Source of the DNA: CAZHBA01 sp964530225
GTDB lineage: Bacteria; Pseudomonadota; Alphaproteobacteria; UBA6615
DNA length: 64,000 bases
Assembly: GCA_964530225.1 (NCBI GenBank)
Contig: CAZHBA010000057.1
Location: forward strand, 1 to 64,000
Direction: 5' to 3'
Below the pieces are notes generated by a model. It worked only from the letters and a program-made list of their open reading frames with translations. It was not told where the DNA came from and made no database searches. Made by a program: the position numbers and the translations under genes. Positions 62,588 to 64,000 of this stretch are shown piece after piece (the stretch's first letter is position 1; the number at the start of each line of letters is the position of its first letter).

Positions 62588-63154
62588 ATGGCGCCACAAC
62601 ATCAAGATACTGTTGAACTCCTACCTTCGCCCTGGGTTGAGAGGTTCGCCCCACTGATTACCGGCGAGGTTCTCGATATTGCCAGCGGCGCCGGACGCCA
62701 CTCACGTTATTTTCTGTCCCGCGGCCACCGGGTAACGGCGATCGATTGCGACCCTAGTCGCATGTTAGATTTGCTGGATTACGCCGAGTTGGAAATGCAC
62801 GAGCTGGACCTTGAGGCCGGCGCAGGCGACGGCCCGCTGCCGGGCGGACCTTTTGGCGGCGTCATTGTCACCAACTATTTGTCGCGACCGCTGCTGCCCG
62901 CTATAGCCGCCACCGTCGCCGAGGACGGCGTTCTGTTATACGAGACCTTCGCGGTCGGGAATGAGGTGTATGGCAAACCGAGAAACCCCAACTTCTTGCT
63001 GCAGCCAGCAGAGTTACTCGACGCGTTCGGTGGAGAGCTACAGGTGCTCGCCTACGAACACGGCGTGACTAAGACACCGCGCACCGCCGTTATACAACGG
63101 ATTTGCGCGGTGCGTGGAAATGCCAGCAATACGCCACTAGAAAAAACGAATTAG
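62588..63154 (+). CDS. Class I SAM-dependent methyltransferase (TehB-like)
   Basis: A 188-residue protein. The SAM-binding motif I is VLDIASGAGRHSRYFLSRGH, followed by AIDCDPSRM (motif II) and GGVIVTNYLSRPLLPAIA; YETFAVGNEVYGKPRNPNFL is typical of the TehB/UbiE-like group that methylates small molecules. The substrate is unknown. It converges on grxC with a 3-base gap, in the spot usually occupied by other genes of the grxC block. Confidence 0.88.
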   Translation: MAPQHQDTVELLPSPWVERFAPLITGEVLDIASGAGRHSRYFLSRGHRVTAIDCDPSRMLDLLDYAELEMHELDLEAGAGDGPLPGGPFGGVIVTNYLSRPLLPAIAATVAEDGVLLYETFAVGNEVYGKPRNPNFLLQPAELLDAFGGELQVLAYEHGVTKTPRTAVIQRICAVRGNASNTPLEKTN

Positions 63155-63157
63155 GGG

Positions 63158-63418
63158 CTAACTTAGGCCCAGCTTGGAATCGAGCTTACCAACGGCGTCG
63201 AGGGCGTAGAGATCGTCGCAACCGCCTATATGTTCGTCATTGATAAAAATTTGCGGTACCTGATGGCGGCCCCTGGCACGTTCCATCATCTCGAAGCGCT
63301 TGCCCGGCTTCCAGGTGACATCGGTCTCGGTGAGCTGGACTCCTTTTTTCTTCAGCAATCGTTTAGCGGCGGAGCAGTAACCGCACATCATCCCGGTGTA
63401 TATTTCGACGTTCGCCAT
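63158..63418 (-). CDS. grxC: Glutaredoxin 3
   Basis: A small thiol-disulfide oxidoreductase of 86 residues. The active site is CGYC (in TGMMCGYCSAAKRLL) instead of the usual CPYC. HQVPQIFINDEHIGGCDDLY holds the conserved cis-Pro (TVPQIF) and the GG glutathione-binding turn. The start is ATG 63418 (MANVEIY); the frame is open to 63427. It is next to the comF remnant, as in other alphaproteobacteria. Confidence 0.95.
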   Translation of the reverse strand: MANVEIYTGMMCGYCSAAKRLLKKKGVQLTETDVTWKPGKRFEMMERARGRHQVPQIFINDEHIGGCDDLYALDAVGKLDSKLGLS

Positions 63419-63561
63419 CGTCCGCATGCCTCCAAATATTTCATCGTATCAACTATATAGACCGAATCCAGCAGGGGACCAGACTCACGACGGCGCTGGT
63501 AGCACGGCAAACCTAAACCGTCGCCCAATACTGCATCAAATTCGCGTGTTAACCGCTTTAT

Positions 63562-64000
63562 TCAATACTCACGACGTGGTGCGTCGACCCGGGCCAAGGT
63601 CAATACATGGACCGCCGAGGTGCCAGCGGCGCTGAATATGCGGGCGCATTCCGATACCATAGCGCCGGTGGTAAAGACATCGGCGACCAACAGAAGCCGC
63701 CGGCCTTCGAGCTCACCTGTCCGGCGCGGATTGACGGCGATGGCGTGGCGCACATTGCAACGGCATTAGGCAACGTTGAGGCCAGGCTAGCTCGGAGTAT
63801 GGCGGTAGCGCTGCAGTAGGTCGGGCGCGAACTGAAGCTCCTGGCCGGCAGCGCTGCGCGCATACCGCCGGCACCAGCATGGCCGATTGGTTGAACCGCC
63901 ACCGCATTAAGTACAACCGGTGCAGTGGCACTGGCACGGCCAGGTCGGCATCGGCGATCAGTTCAGCGCCGACGCATGCCAGTCAATGGCCAAAAGTCGG
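63562..64000 (-). pseudogene. comF: comF-type phosphoribosyltransferase, frameshifted (extends beyond window)
   Basis: Pieces in several frames reconstruct ComF: DLAVPVPLHRLYLMRWRFNQ, then SFSSRPTYC-type sequence in another frame, then HAIAVNPRRTGELEGRRLLL and VADVFTTGAMVSECARIFSA. The PRPP motif, normally L(V/L)DDVxTTGAT, reads LVADVFTTGAM, with one Asp lost. There are at least two frameshifts, so it is probably inactive. The C-terminal end is at 63562; the N-terminal zinc-ribbon part lies beyond the window. Confidence 0.7.

Overview
The window is a GC-rich bacterial chromosome segment. Housekeeping gene order, protein families, the RNA classes and the C-minus form of ribosomal protein L36 all point to an alphaproteobacterium, probably of the Rhodospirillales or a related marine lineage. 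This placement is inferred from family knowledge, not from a database search. Two conserved blocks frame it: carB-greA-Lrp with trxB-LysR on the left, and clpB-DUF4167-prmC-prfA-hisS-ispG-rodZ-(ptsP)-lysC / ubiG-DUF1178-grxC-comF on the right.

Layout. 0-11.5 kb: pyrimidine synthesis and transcription elongation genes, then an ELM1-like protein, a 2OG-Fe(II) oxygenase, an unrecognised 666-residue protein with four similar beta-rich segments, a dienelactone hydrolase, glutathione-dependent formaldehyde dehydrogenase, thioredoxin reductase and a LysR regulator. 11.5-14.3 kb: a candidate small RNA, a decayed msrP, an MFS transporter and a PQQ-propeller fragment. 14.3-18.7 kb: glcDEF glycolate oxidase and an unlisted rpmJ. 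18.9-25.4 kb: an IPNS-like oxygenase, a HtrA-like protein without a full catalytic triad, and the aapJQMP amino-acid ABC transporter. 25.6-31.7 kb: sulfur amino-acid metabolism (D-cysteine desulfhydrase-like, cystathionine gamma-synthase/lyase-like, RidA, and metZ behind two tandem SAM-II-type riboswitches). 32.3-38 kb: selD read through an in-frame UGA (selenocysteine 17) and an acyl-CoA catabolic operon. 38.2-46.2 kb: tRNA-Val, a collapsed cpdR, N-formylglutamate amidohydrolase, a GNAT protein, a second candidate small RNA, dgcN-dgcA (D-glutamate catabolism) divergent from a gamma-glutamyltransferase, and a MATE exporter. 46.4-49.2 kb: an M23 peptidase and two foreign-looking genes. 49.5-64 kb: the conserved translation/isoprenoid/cell-shape block and the lysC-ubiG-grxC block.

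Two themes stand out. First, RNA-level and recoding features that simple ORF calling misses: tandem SAM-II-type aptamers with a terminator and a competing antiterminator hairpin, the UGA-Sec codon of selD with its SECIS hairpin, two terminator-ended candidate small RNAs carrying CCUCC (anti-Shine-Dalgarno) motifs, and the 41-codon rpmJ. Second, gene decay. At least nine remnants are recognisable (msrP, PQQ propeller, cyclase-type TPR gene, CmcJ/NvfI oxygenase, cpdR, SLT transglycosylase, Sel1 protein, ptsP, comF). In msrP, cpdR and ptsP both gene ends survive while the middle has been deleted, which suggests a recurring deletion process in this lineage.
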